From Thioalkalivibrio thiocyanoxidans ARh2 (GTDB lineage Bacteria > Pseudomonadota > Gammaproteobacteria > Ectothiorhodospirales > Ectothiorhodospiraceae), in NCBI RefSeq assembly GCF_000385215.1, contig NZ_ARQK01000028.1:1-35088 (forward strand): DNA of 35,088 bases. Direction: 5' to 3'. Positions 15,862 through 25,870 of this stretch are shown here, one piece after another. Under the pieces are notes generated by a model. The model worked only from the letters and a program-made list of their open reading frames with translations. It was not told where the DNA came from and searched no databases. The position numbers and the translations under genes were made by a program. Numbering within the stretch: the stretch's first letter is position 1; the number at the start of each line of letters is the position of its first letter.

Positions 15862-16632
15862 ATGGCGAATCTGGAACTGATCCTGGTACTGGCCACGGCC
15901 GCAACGGGCCTGATCTGGCTGGGCTGGGTGCTCCTGCGGCGGCGGCTGAGCCCCGAGCGTCAGGCGCGCATGCCGTGGTTCGTGGACTATTCGCGTTCGT
16001 TCTTCCCGGTGTTGCTGATTGTGCTGGTGCTGCGCTCCTTTGTGGCCGAGCCGTTTCGCATCCCTTCAGGCTCCATGATGCCGACCCTGCTGGTGGGTGA
16101 CTTCATCATGGTGAACAAGTTCTCCTACGGGGTTCGCCTGCCCGTGACCCGGACGAAAATCTTCGATGTAGGCAAGCCCGAGCGTGGCGAGGTCGTGGTG
16201 TTCAAGTACCCGCGCAACCCGCAAGAGGACTACATCAAGCGGGTGATCGGGCTGCCGGGCGATACCATCGAGTTCCGCGATCGCGTGCTGTATGTCAACG
16301 GCGAGGAGCAGTCGGCCGACCGTGTGGGGACCTTCGAGGGCGAGGGCTCCGGGGAAGTCATGTCCGGGGCCTCGCTGTACGAGGAGACCCTCGACGGGCG
16401 CACCTACACGACGCTGATGCGCGAGGAGCGTCCGAGCCTGGATGGCTCGGTGACCGTGCCCGAAGGCCATTACTTCATGGTCGGGGACAATCGTGACAAT
16501 TCCAATGACAGCCGGACCTGGGGGTTCGTCTCCGAGGAGCTGCTGGTGGGGCGTGCCCTCTTTATCTGGCTGCATTGGGATTACAATGAAGGGCACAGGG
16601 ACTTTTCCCGCATTGGCCAGGCGATTCGCTAG
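15862..16632 (+). CDS. lepB: Signal peptidase I
   Basis: Inner-membrane protease that removes signal peptides from exported proteins. The 256-residue protein has two N-terminal membrane segments (about 5-25 and 46-62). The catalytic serine is S71 in RIPSGSMMPTLLVGDF, and the general-base lysine is K126 in YIKRVIGLPGD. The GDNRDNSNDSRTWGFV box (about 209-224) is the third signature of the family. GAGGACA precedes the ATG. It lies 51 bp after lepA, with DUF4845 and rnc following as in many Gammaproteobacteria. Confidence 0.98.
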   Translation: MANLELILVLATAATGLIWLGWVLLRRRLSPERQARMPWFVDYSRSFFPVLLIVLVLRSFVAEPFRIPSGSMMPTLLVGDFIMVNKFSYGVRLPVTRTKIFDVGKPERGEVVVFKYPRNPQEDYIKRVIGLPGDTIEFRDRVLYVNGEEQSADRVGTFEGEGSGEVMSGASLYEETLDGRTYTTLMREERPSLDGSVTVPEGHYFMVGDNRDNSNDSRTWGFVSEELLVGRALFIWLHWDYNEGHRDFSRIGQAIR

Positions 16633-16661
16633 GCAGTGGGCACAGGCAACAGGGGCAGGCA

Positions 16662-17042
16662 ATGATTCGGCATTCCAGACATTCCATGCGCGGGGCGGGT
16701 GCCCTGACGATTATGGCGTTGATTCTGCTGGCCCTGCTGGTCGGGACCTTCGTGATCAAGATGGGCACGCAGTACACCCAGTACCTGACCGTACGTTCGA
16801 TCATGCAGGATGTTGCGGCCCAGCCGGGCGCGGCCGAGAAGAGCGAGCGGGAACTGTGGCGCGAGATGAATCGCCGGTTCCAGATCAACTCGGTGTACGA
16901 CGGGATCGAGGAGGACGACTTCTCGGTGACGGAAGAGGGCGATCGCCGACATATGCATCTGGAATACGAAGTCCGCCGTGAGTTCCTGGGCAACGTCGAC
17001 GTGGTCGCGCGTTTCTCCCGCAGCGAAACCCTGTCGCCCTAG
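16662..17042 (+). CDS. DUF4845 family single-span membrane protein
   Basis: 126-residue protein with one N-terminal membrane helix (about 11-32, GALTIMALILLALLVGTFVI) and a small soluble periplasmic domain (VRSIMQDVAAQPG ... RRFQINSVYDGIEEDDF ... LEYEVRREFLGNVDVVARFS). This is the conserved small protein regularly encoded between lepB and rnc in Gammaproteobacteria (DUF4845). Function is unknown; position hints at a role linked to secretion or RNA processing, without direct evidence. The ATG follows GGGGCAGGCA. Confidence 0.88.
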   Translation: MIRHSRHSMRGAGALTIMALILLALLVGTFVIKMGTQYTQYLTVRSIMQDVAAQPGAAEKSERELWREMNRRFQINSVYDGIEEDDFSVTEEGDRRHMHLEYEVRREFLGNVDVVARFSRSETLSP

Positions 17043-17051
17043 CGAAACACT

Positions 17052-17765
17052 GTGGGATTGTCAGAACGTAACCTTCAACGATCGAGTGCGAGTCGCGATT
17101 TTCGCGATTTGCTTCCGGAGTCGGTGCGCGAGGGCGAGGGCATCCGCCAGGCCCTGACCCATCGCAGCGCCGGCGGGCGCAACAACGAGCGCCTGGAGTT
17201 TCTCGGCGATGCGGTCCTGGGGCTGGTCATTGCCGATGCACTGTACGAGCAGCTGCCGGACGCGCCGGAGGGGGATCTCACCCGCCTGCGCGCGGCGCTG
17301 GTCAATCGCGAGTCGCTGGCGGCCCTGGCCCGCGAGTCGGGGCTTGAAGGGACGCTCAACCTCGGCCAGGGGGAACGCAAGAGCGGCGGGCAGCGGCGCG
17401 ATTCCATCCTCGCCGATGCGATCGAGGCGCTGATTGGCGTGACCTATCGCGAGGCCGGCATGCAGGCCGCGCGCGATTTCACCCTTGCACTCTATGCCGA
17501 GCGCCTGGGGAACCTCCCTTCCGCCGAGTCCCTGAAGGACCCGAAGACGCGGCTGCAGGAACAGCTGCAGGGTCGCAATGCGGAACTGCCCGTCTACGAG
17601 GTCCTCGAGGTGGTGGGTCCCGATCACCAACGCCGTTTCACCGTTTCCGTGCATCTGCCCACCCAGGGCTGGGCGCAGCGCGGCGAGGGCTCATCCCGGC
17701 GGCGCGCGGAGCAGGCCGCGGCCGAGGCGGCGCTGCGGCGATTGCAGCAGGCCCAGGAGCAGTGA
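17052..17765 (+). CDS. rnc: Ribonuclease III
   Basis: Double-strand-specific endoribonuclease that processes rRNA precursors and regulatory RNAs. The 237-residue protein has the RNase III signature NERLEFLGDAVLGLVIADALY (46-65), the second catalytic segment DSILADAIEALIGVTYREAG (about 118-137) and a C-terminal double-stranded RNA-binding domain (DPKTRLQEQLQGRNAELPVYEV ... SSRRRAEQAAAEAALRRL). The start is GTG at 17052; TTG at 17058 is a possible alternative, and neither has a strong ribosome binding site. The stop overlaps the era start region. The rnc-era-recO order is conserved, and RNase III and Era both act in 16S rRNA maturation. Confidence 0.96.
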   Translation: MGLSERNLQRSSASRDFRDLLPESVREGEGIRQALTHRSAGGRNNERLEFLGDAVLGLVIADALYEQLPDAPEGDLTRLRAALVNRESLAALARESGLEGTLNLGQGERKSGGQRRDSILADAIEALIGVTYREAGMQAARDFTLALYAERLGNLPSAESLKDPKTRLQEQLQGRNAELPVYEVLEVVGPDHQRRFTVSVHLPTQGWAQRGEGSSRRRAEQAAAEAALRRLQQAQEQ

Positions 17766-18682
17766 GCGACATGAACAGTGCCTCCGATTCCGGGACCCGT
17801 TGTGGGCTGGTCGCGCTGGTCGGCCGCCCGAATGTCGGCAAGACCACGCTGATGAACCGCCTGGTGGGCGAGAAGCTGGCGGCGACCACCCGGCGCCCGC
17901 ACACCACGCGCAATCGCATCCTCGGCATCGTGACCGAGGGGAACGACCAGATCGTGCTGATGGACACCCCGGGGATCGATACCGAGCGCACGCGCCTGGT
18001 GAACCGGGTACTGAACCGTACGGCCAGTCAGGCCCTGGCCGACGCGGACCTGGTCTGTTTCCTGGTCGAGGCGGGACGCTTTGGCGAGGGGGACGAGCGC
18101 ATCGAGCACTTGATCCGCCAGTCCGGGCGGCCGGCGCTACTGGTGATCAACAAGGTCGATCGGGCGCGGGAGAAAGAAGAGCTGCTGCCGTTCATCGCGG
18201 CGCGGACCGAGGCGCTGCCGTACGCCGGCGTCGTCCCGCTGTCGGCGAAGACCGGCTCTAACGTCGCAGGCCTGATCGACGAGATCCGGGCCCACCTGCC
18301 CGCGGGACCCTTCCTCTACGATCCCGAGCAGCTGTCCGATCGCCCGGAGCGCTTCCGCGCCGAGGAGATGATCCGCGAGTCCCTGCTGGAAAGCCTGGGC
18401 CAGGAGGTCCCGTACTCGGTGGCCGTGCGCGTGGAGCAGTGGTCCGACGAGCCCCGGACCACGCATATCGATGCCGTCATCATGGTCGAGCGCGACAGCC
18501 AGAAGGGGATCGTGATCGGCAAGGGTGGGCAGCGCCTGAAGCGGATCGGGCAAGCGGCGCGTCTGCAGCTGGAAGAGCTGCTGGGGCGCAAGGTCATGCT
18601 GCGCCTGACGGTGCGCGTCGAGGCCGACTGGACCCGGAACCCGCGCGCCCTGCGCGAGCTGGGCATCGAAGAACCCCGGTGA
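17762..18682 (+). CDS. era: GTPase Era
   Basis: Essential GTPase that binds the 3' end of 16S rRNA during 30S subunit assembly. The 306-residue protein has the P-loop GRPNVGKTT (21-29), DTPGID (68-73) and NKVD (130-133). A C-terminal KH domain includes VIGKGGQRLKRIGQAARLQLEELLGRKV, where it contacts the anti-Shine-Dalgarno region. GTG at 17762 overlaps the rnc stop by 4 bp; an ATG at 17771 is an alternative start behind AGGAG. Co-directional with rnc and recO. Confidence 0.97.
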   Translation: MSDMNSASDSGTRCGLVALVGRPNVGKTTLMNRLVGEKLAATTRRPHTTRNRILGIVTEGNDQIVLMDTPGIDTERTRLVNRVLNRTASQALADADLVCFLVEAGRFGEGDERIEHLIRQSGRPALLVINKVDRAREKEELLPFIAARTEALPYAGVVPLSAKTGSNVAGLIDEIRAHLPAGPFLYDPEQLSDRPERFRAEEMIRESLLESLGQEVPYSVAVRVEQWSDEPRTTHIDAVIMVERDSQKGIVIGKGGQRLKRIGQAARLQLEELLGRKVMLRLTVRVEADWTRNPRALRELGIEEPR

Positions 18683-18698
18683 AGGCCCCGCGGCGCGC

Positions 18699-19358
18699 AT
18701 GAGTGGCGCGGCGACGGCCGTCACCCAGGGCGTGGTCCTGCATGCGCGTGCCCTGCGTGAGAACAGCCGTGTGCTGGAGCTGCTGACGGGCGAGGCCGGG
18801 CGTGTGGCGGCGGTGGTGCGCGGCAAGGCGGGCTCGGTACAGCCCTTTGTGCTGCTGGATCTGGCCTGGCGGGGTCGTGGCGAGCTGCCTACCCTGCAGG
18901 TGGCGGAGCAGCAGCGGGTCTTTCCGCTGACCGGGCGGGCGCTGGTCTGCGGTCTGTATCTGAATGAGCTGGTGTTGCGCCTCTATCCGCGCGAGGCCCC
19001 GATCCCCGAGGCGCTGCCGGCCCTGCTGACGGCCTATGCGCGGCTGGCGGCCCGCGAACGCGCGGACGTGGTGTTGCGTCGTGCCGAATGGGCGCTGCTG
19101 CTACCGATTGATTCCGGGCTTGAGCATGTCGATGTCGCCGAGCTTGAGCCGGCGGCCTGGTATCGTTACGAGCCCGAGACGGGGCTGGAGCCCGCGGCAC
19201 CGGGCCGCGCGGGCGCCATCTCCGGGGAGGCCCTGCGGGCGCTGGCCTCGGGGCAGGCGGTCCCGGATAATCATGCCCGCTTGGCGCGCGACTTCATGCG
19301 CGCCCTGATTGATCATCACCTGGCCGGTCGCGCGCTGCGCACGCGAGCGCTGCTGTAG
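18699..19358 (+). CDS. recO: DNA repair protein RecO
   Basis: Mediator of the RecFOR pathway, loading RecA onto SSB-coated single-stranded gaps. The 219-residue protein has the N-terminal OB-fold (VVLHARALRENSRVLELLTGEAGRVAAVVRGKAG) and a helical C-terminal part (GLYLNELVLRLYPREAPIPEALPALLTAYARLA ... FMRALIDHHLAGRALRTRALL). It lacks the CxxC zinc motif, as is common in gammaproteobacterial RecO. The ATG at 18699 is 16 bp after the era stop; the order era-recO-pdxJ-acpS is standard. Confidence 0.95.
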   Translation: MSGAATAVTQGVVLHARALRENSRVLELLTGEAGRVAAVVRGKAGSVQPFVLLDLAWRGRGELPTLQVAEQQRVFPLTGRALVCGLYLNELVLRLYPREAPIPEALPALLTAYARLAARERADVVLRRAEWALLLPIDSGLEHVDVAELEPAAWYRYEPETGLEPAAPGRAGAISGEALRALASGQAVPDNHARLARDFMRALIDHHLAGRALRTRALL

Positions 19359-19394
19359 CCCCGGCCCGGATCCAACTACAAGGCCACTCGCATC

Positions 19395-20162
19395 ATGTCG
19401 CATCCCGCACCGCTCAAGCTGGGCGTCAACCTCGATCACATCGCCACGATTCGTCAGGCGCGTCACACGCCGTATCCGGACCTGATGCAGGCGGTGCGCC
19501 TGGCCGAGGCCAGCGGCGCGGACTCGATCACCCTGCATCTGCGCGAGGATCGCCGCCATATCCAGGACGACGATGTCTTCGGCATCAAGCCAAGGCTTGC
19601 GGTGCCCATGAACCTGGAGATGGCGGCTACCGAAGGCATGCAGGCGATTGCGTTGAAATTGCGGCCCGAAGCCTGCTGCATTGTGCCGGAGAAGCGCGAG
19701 GAACTGACTACCGAGGGTGGCCTGGACGCGGCTGGCCAACTCGACCGGCTGCGCGACTTTGTGGCCCCTCTGAGGACGGCCGGGGTCGAGGTCTCGCTGT
19801 TCGTTGAGCCGGACGTGCGCCAGCTGGAAGCGGCGGTCGCGATCGGTGCCCCGGTGGTGGAGCTGCATACCGGGGCCTATGCGAACGCGCACGACGCGGC
19901 CGAGCGCGAACGGCTGCTGGCGGGAATCAACGAGGCAGCCGAGGCGGGGCGTCGGATGGGGCTGGTGATCAACGCCGGTCACGGTCTCGACTACGACAAC
20001 GTTCGTCCGATCGCCGCCAATCCCGTGTTTCACGAGTTGAACATTGGCCATTCCATCGTGGCCCGGGCCCTGTTTACGGGGCTGCCGGAGGCGGTCAGCC
20101 ACATGCGCGGACTGATGGATGCTGCCCGAGCGGGTCTTCCGGTTGGCCAGTATCCGGTGTGA
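19395..20162 (+). CDS. pdxJ: Pyridoxine 5'-phosphate synthase
   Basis: Condenses 3-amino-1-hydroxyacetone phosphate with 1-deoxyxylulose 5-phosphate to pyridoxine 5'-phosphate (DXP-dependent vitamin B6 pathway). The 255-residue TIM-barrel protein has LGVNLDHIATIRQARHTPYPD near the N-terminus, the SITLHLREDRRHIQDDDV phosphate-site segment, NLEMAATEGM, LFVEPD and the C-terminal NAGHGLDYDNV and ELNIGHSIVARALFTGL signatures. Length is typical. Its product supplies PLP for enzymes such as Alr at the far end of the window. It is followed 7 bp later by acpS, the conserved pair. Confidence 0.98.
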   Translation: MSHPAPLKLGVNLDHIATIRQARHTPYPDLMQAVRLAEASGADSITLHLREDRRHIQDDDVFGIKPRLAVPMNLEMAATEGMQAIALKLRPEACCIVPEKREELTTEGGLDAAGQLDRLRDFVAPLRTAGVEVSLFVEPDVRQLEAAVAIGAPVVELHTGAYANAHDAAERERLLAGINEAAEAGRRMGLVINAGHGLDYDNVRPIAANPVFHELNIGHSIVARALFTGLPEAVSHMRGLMDAARAGLPVGQYPV

Positions 20163-20169
20163 GCGACGA

Positions 20170-20550
20170 ATGATCCTCGGCATCGGCACCGACCTCGTCC
20201 AGGTGGCGCGCATGCAGGGCATGTGGGAGCGGCACGGGCGGCGGCTGGCCGAGCGTATCCTGCACCCGGTGGAGCGCTCCGATCTGCCGCCGGAGCACCC
20301 GGCGGGATTTCTGGCACGGCGCTTCGCGGCCAAGGAGGCCCTGGCCAAGGCGCTGGGCTGCGGGGTCGGTGCGGACATGGGGCTCGCCGAGGCCGGGGTC
20401 ACCCATGATGCTCGCGGGCGCCCGGAATTCGTGCTGGAGGGTCGCGCGCGGGCGACCGCTGAACGCCTCGGGGTGGTCGTCATCCATCTGAGCATCAGCG
20501 ACGAGCGCGAGTATGCACAGGCCTTTGTCGTCCTCGAGGGTGGTGAGTAA
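20170..20550 (+). CDS. acpS: Holo-[acyl-carrier-protein] synthase
   Basis: Transfers 4'-phosphopantetheine from CoA to the acyl carrier protein serine, activating fatty acid synthesis. The 126-residue protein shows ILGIGTDLVQVARM with metal-binding D8, ARRFAAKEALAKALG with E56, and the C-terminal VVIHLSISDEREYAQAFVVLE. The start ATG at 20170 gives the canonical N-terminus; the frame is open further upstream into pdxJ but those residues do not belong to the family. It is the last gene of the lepA-to-acpS run. Confidence 0.97.
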   Translation: MILGIGTDLVQVARMQGMWERHGRRLAERILHPVERSDLPPEHPAGFLARRFAAKEALAKALGCGVGADMGLAEAGVTHDARGRPEFVLEGRARATAERLGVVVIHLSISDEREYAQAFVVLEGGE

Positions 20551-20573
20551 CCCGCTTTTCCCTCCGGTCGTGG

Positions 20574-20602
20574 TTGCCCGGTTGGGGGCGGCTCCCTAGA
20601 AT
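20574..20602 (+). promoter_or_regulatory. Housekeeping promoter upstream of hflK
   Basis: TTGCCC at 20574-20579 and TAGAAT at 20597-20602 are separated by exactly 17 bp, a good sigma-70 type match 72 bp before the hflK ATG. This supports hflKC being an independent transcription unit from acpS. Confidence 0.65.
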
Positions 20603-20674
20603 GTGGCCCCTTATGCCCATCCGTGTCGGGTGAACGGATGGTGCCAGCCCTGAGCGAGTGACGGAGTCCAGTCC

Positions 20675-21892
20675 ATGCCCTGGAACGAACCGGGAAACAG
20701 TAACCGCGACCCCTGGAGTGGGGGCGGCGGTGGCCAGCGCGGTAGTGGTAGCGGTGGCGGCGGGGGCAACCAGCCCCCCGATCTTGAAGAAATGATGCGC
20801 AAGCTGTCGCGCCAGCTGAACGGAATCTTCGGCGGTGGCGGCGATGGCGATTCCGGGGGAGGCTCCGGTGGTGGCATGGGGCGCGGTACCCAGGCCCTGG
20901 TCAGCCTGGGTCTCATCATCGCGCTGGTGGTCTGGCTGGCCTCGGGATTCCACATCATCTCCGAAGGCGAGCGCGGCGTGGTCCTGCGCTTTGGCGCCTT
21001 CCAGGAAGTGAAGAATCCGGGTCCCGGCTGGCACCTGCCGTATCCGATTGAGCGGATCGAGATCGTCAACGTGGATAACGTGCGAACCATCGAGCACCGC
21101 GCGCTGATGCTGACCGGGGACGAGAACATCATCGACGTCGATATCGCGGTGCAGTACCGCATCCTCGATCTGGTCGATTTCCTCTTCAACGTGCGCAACC
21201 CGGACTCCACCGTAAACCAGGTCATGGAATCCGCGATCCGCGAGCGCGTGGGCAAGAGCAATCTGGACTTCATCCTCGGCGAAGGGCGCGGCGAGATCGC
21301 CTCGTCCGCGCGTGTGGTCATGCAGGAAAACCTCGACTCCTACGGCGCCGGTATCACCGTGACCGCCGTGTCCATGCAGCAGGCGCAGCCGCCCGAGCCG
21401 GTGCAGGAGGCCTTCGCCGACGCGATTCGTGCGCGCGAGGACGAGGTGCGTTTCCGCAACGAGGCCGAGGCCTACGCCAATGGCGTGATCCCGCGGGCCC
21501 GTGGTCAGGCCGCTCGTATCCTCGAGGAGGCCGAGGCCTATCGCGATCAGGTGATTGCGCAGGCCGATGGTGACGCGGCGCGCTTCGATCAGCTGCTGGT
21601 GGAATACCAGCAGTATCCGGAGGTGACCCGCGACCGTCTGTACCTGGAGGCTGTCGAGGCCGTGCTCGAGGACTCCCGTACGGTCATGCTCGACGTGGGC
21701 CGGAGCAACAACCTGATGATGCTGCCGCTGGACCAGCTGTTCCGTACCGACACCCGTACCAATGCGGACGACAGGCCGACCCCGCGACCGATCGATACCA
21801 GCCGTCCGGGTATCGAGGCCACCCCGGGAACGACTGTCAATCGACTGGGTAGCCGCGATCCGGCGGCCCAGCGCGCGCGGGAGGTGCGCTAA
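20675..21892 (+). CDS. hflK: FtsH protease modulator HflK
   Basis: SPFH-family membrane protein that, with HflC, forms a large periplasmic-facing cage around the FtsH protease and tunes degradation of membrane substrates. The 405-residue protein has a glycine-rich, low-complexity N-terminus (about 1-70), one membrane helix (about 72-93, QALVSLGLIIALVVWLASGF) and an SPFH/band 7 domain (about 95-280). A long helical region follows (EAYANGVIPRARGQAARILEEAEAYRDQV), with a Pro/Thr-rich tail. GACGGAG lies before the ATG. It overlaps hflC by one base (TAATG). Usual upstream partners hfq and hflX are absent here. Confidence 0.96.
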   Translation: MPWNEPGNSNRDPWSGGGGGQRGSGSGGGGGNQPPDLEEMMRKLSRQLNGIFGGGGDGDSGGGSGGGMGRGTQALVSLGLIIALVVWLASGFHIISEGERGVVLRFGAFQEVKNPGPGWHLPYPIERIEIVNVDNVRTIEHRALMLTGDENIIDVDIAVQYRILDLVDFLFNVRNPDSTVNQVMESAIRERVGKSNLDFILGEGRGEIASSARVVMQENLDSYGAGITVTAVSMQQAQPPEPVQEAFADAIRAREDEVRFRNEAEAYANGVIPRARGQAARILEEAEAYRDQVIAQADGDAARFDQLLVEYQQYPEVTRDRLYLEAVEAVLEDSRTVMLDVGRSNNLMMLPLDQLFRTDTRTNADDRPTPRPIDTSRPGIEATPGTTVNRLGSRDPAAQRAREVR

Positions 21893-22776
21893 TGCTACGC
21901 ATAGCCGGTATCGCCGTTGTCGTCATCGGGATCGTGGTGGCGCTGTCGACCTACACCGTCGACGAGCGCGAGCGCGTGATCAAGTTTGCCCTGGGGGAGA
22001 TCCGTCAGGTCGACCCCGAGCCTGGTCTGCACTTCAAGTTTCCGCTGATCCAGAACGTCGAGAAATTCGACGCCCGGATCATGACGCTGAACATCCCGCC
22101 GGATCGGTTCCTGACCTCCGAGGCGAAGAACATCATCGTCGACTTCTACGCCAAGTGGCGGATCGACGATGTCGGTCAGTTCTACCGCTCCACCCGGGGT
22201 GACGAGCGTCTGGCCGAGGAGCGCCTCGCACAGATCCTGCGCGACGGCATGCGTAACGAGTTCGCCCGTTACGAGCTGCAGGACGTGGTCGCCGGCGAGC
22301 GCCTGACGATCATGGGCGCGGTGCGCCAGACGGCGCTGGAGACGGCGCTGGAGCTGGGGATCAACCTGGTGGATGTGCGCATCCGCCGGATGGACCTGCC
22401 GGACGAGGTCTCCGAGTCGGTGTACGAGCGTATGCGCGCCGAGCGTGAGCGCGTGGCGCAGGACTTCCGTGCCCGTGGTCAGGAGGAAGCCGAGCGCATC
22501 CGCTCGCGTGCCGACCGTGACCGTACGGTTATCCTCGCGAACGCCTACCGCGACTCCGAGGAGATCCGGGGTGCCGGTGATGCCCGCGCCACCGAGACGC
22601 TGGGTCGTTCGTTCGGCGAGGACGAGGAGTTCTTCCGCTTCTACCGGAGCCTGATCGCCTATCGCAACAGCATGAGCGGCGAGAAGAGCACCTTTATCCT
22701 GGAGCCGAACTCCGAGTTCTTCCGGTTCTTCAACGCCCCGGGCGGAGAGCGGCCGGCACCGTTGCCGACCCAGTAA
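21892..22776 (+). CDS. hflC: FtsH protease modulator HflC
   Basis: Second subunit of the HflKC complex. The 294-residue protein has a membrane segment at the very N-terminus (IAGIAVVVIGIVVALSTYTV), an SPFH domain (DERERVIKFALGEIRQVDPEPGLHFKFPLIQNV ... YAKWRIDDVGQFY) and a charged helical part (SVYERMRAERERVAQDFRARGQEEAERIRSRAD) that packs against HflK. The C-terminus ends in NSEFFRFFNAPGG, typical of the family. The TAATG overlap with hflK implies coupled translation in equal amounts. Confidence 0.96.
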   Translation: MLRIAGIAVVVIGIVVALSTYTVDERERVIKFALGEIRQVDPEPGLHFKFPLIQNVEKFDARIMTLNIPPDRFLTSEAKNIIVDFYAKWRIDDVGQFYRSTRGDERLAEERLAQILRDGMRNEFARYELQDVVAGERLTIMGAVRQTALETALELGINLVDVRIRRMDLPDEVSESVYERMRAERERVAQDFRARGQEEAERIRSRADRDRTVILANAYRDSEEIRGAGDARATETLGRSFGEDEEFFRFYRSLIAYRNSMSGEKSTFILEPNSEFFRFFNAPGGERPAPLPTQ

Positions 22777-22827
22777 CACGGGGCCGGGCGCCATCGCGGG
22801 TGGCCCGGCACGCAATCACGGTTCGAT

Positions 22828-22851
22828 TCGGGCCCGGACCTCCGGGCCCGA
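22828..22851 (+). other. Perfect GC-rich hairpin in the hflC-hisZ gap
   Basis: TCGGGCCCGGA (22828-22838) is an exact inverted repeat of 22841-22851 with a 2-base centre. It lies 51 bp after the hflC stop and 54 bp before the hisZ ATG. No T-run follows. It may end or slow hflKC transcription or shape the hisZ leader. The small DUF2065 gene often found here is absent; the gap is too short for it. Confidence 0.5.
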
Positions 22852-22905
22852 GTCATGCCGGGAGCGCCCGTCTGACGGGTGGCACAGGACAAGGACAGGG
22901 ACGAG

Positions 22906-25390
<2,485 letters not shown>

Positions 25391-25421
25391 TGGCGGGCCT
25401 TCACCCGGGGTGACGGCCTCG

Positions 25422-25454
25422 GCGTGCGGTGTGGGACGCCCCCGTGCCGCACGC
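25422..25454 (+). terminator. Candidate terminator hairpin of purA
   Basis: GCGTGCGG (25422-25429) pairs with CCGCACGC (25447-25454). The stem continues inward through three G-T wobbles and three G-C pairs to a 5-base loop (25436-25440), making a 14-pair stem. No T-run follows, so it is not a standard intrinsic terminator, but it lies between purA and the convergent tRNA gene where one is needed. Confidence 0.45.
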
Positions 25455-25542
25455 GCGAGCGCACAACGCCCACGGCTGTACCGTCACCCAAATGGGTCGT
25501 TGGTCAGAACGGTTTCGTTACGGGATTCGGGAAGCAGAGAAA

Positions 25543-25629
25543 TGGTGCCGAGGAGAGGACTTGAACCTCCACGAGCTTTCGCTCACTAGCACCTGAAGCT
25601 AGCGCGTCTACCAATTCCGCCACCTCGGC
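25543..25629 (-). tRNA. tRNA-Leu (anticodon CAG)
   Basis: 87 bases including an encoded 3' CCA (25543-25545). The acceptor stem is GCCGAGG/CCTCGGC with discriminator A. The anticodon stem CTAGC/GCTAG encloses loop TTCAGGT, giving CAG, which reads CUG leucine codons. A long variable arm (GAGCGAAAGCTC) and T-loop GTTCAAGTCC mark a class II leucine tRNA. It lies antisense to purA and rnr and reads toward purA. A strong promoter (25681-25709) drives it. Confidence 0.96.
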
Positions 25630-25680
25630 ACGAGGTCGGATCGCCGGTGCGAGACCGGGTCCTGCGCTTCAGGAGCGCGC

Positions 25681-25709
25681 AATATAGTGCGCGGCCAAAG
25701 GTCTGTCAA
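25681..25709 (-). promoter_or_regulatory. Near-consensus promoter of tRNA-Leu
   Basis: On the minus strand TTGACA (25709-25704), a 17-bp spacer and TATATT (25686-25681) form a near-perfect sigma-70 promoter. The -10 is followed by GCGCGCTCC, a GC-rich discriminator of the kind that makes stable-RNA promoters sensitive to ppGpp. The start would lie near 25674, about 45 bases before the tRNA. Confidence 0.8.
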
Positions 25710-25870
25710 CGCCCGTCACGCTGCCCTGACCGATGGCGGCGAACATGAGACCGGGTTCGCGTGGCCCGCCTCGGCGTTTCCGGCAGCGAATCTCCACATG
25801 CCGCATAATATGTCACTTGCGCTGCCGGTTTTCGGCTGGTGGCCACCGAATCATCCAACGAGTTGTTTGA

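Larger units (their letters stand above)
25391..25870. other. Intergenic region with tRNA-Leu and promoter elements
   Basis: 480 bp without a protein gene. From left to right it holds a hairpin after purA (25422-25454), the leftward tRNA-Leu gene (25543-25629), its near-consensus promoter (25681-25709) and the leader of rnr. For rnr only a weak candidate -10 (CATAAT at 25804-25809) is visible, without a good -35. Confidence 0.7.

Noticed and set aside
20690-20890. Gly/Ser-coding GGC/GGT-rich tract that looks like a DNA repeat
   Set aside because: It is the ordinary glycine-rich N-terminus of HflK, in frame and typical of the family.
22777-22905. DUF2065 gene expected between hflC and hisZ
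   Set aside because: The gap is only 129 bp and no small hydrophobic frame with a start is present.
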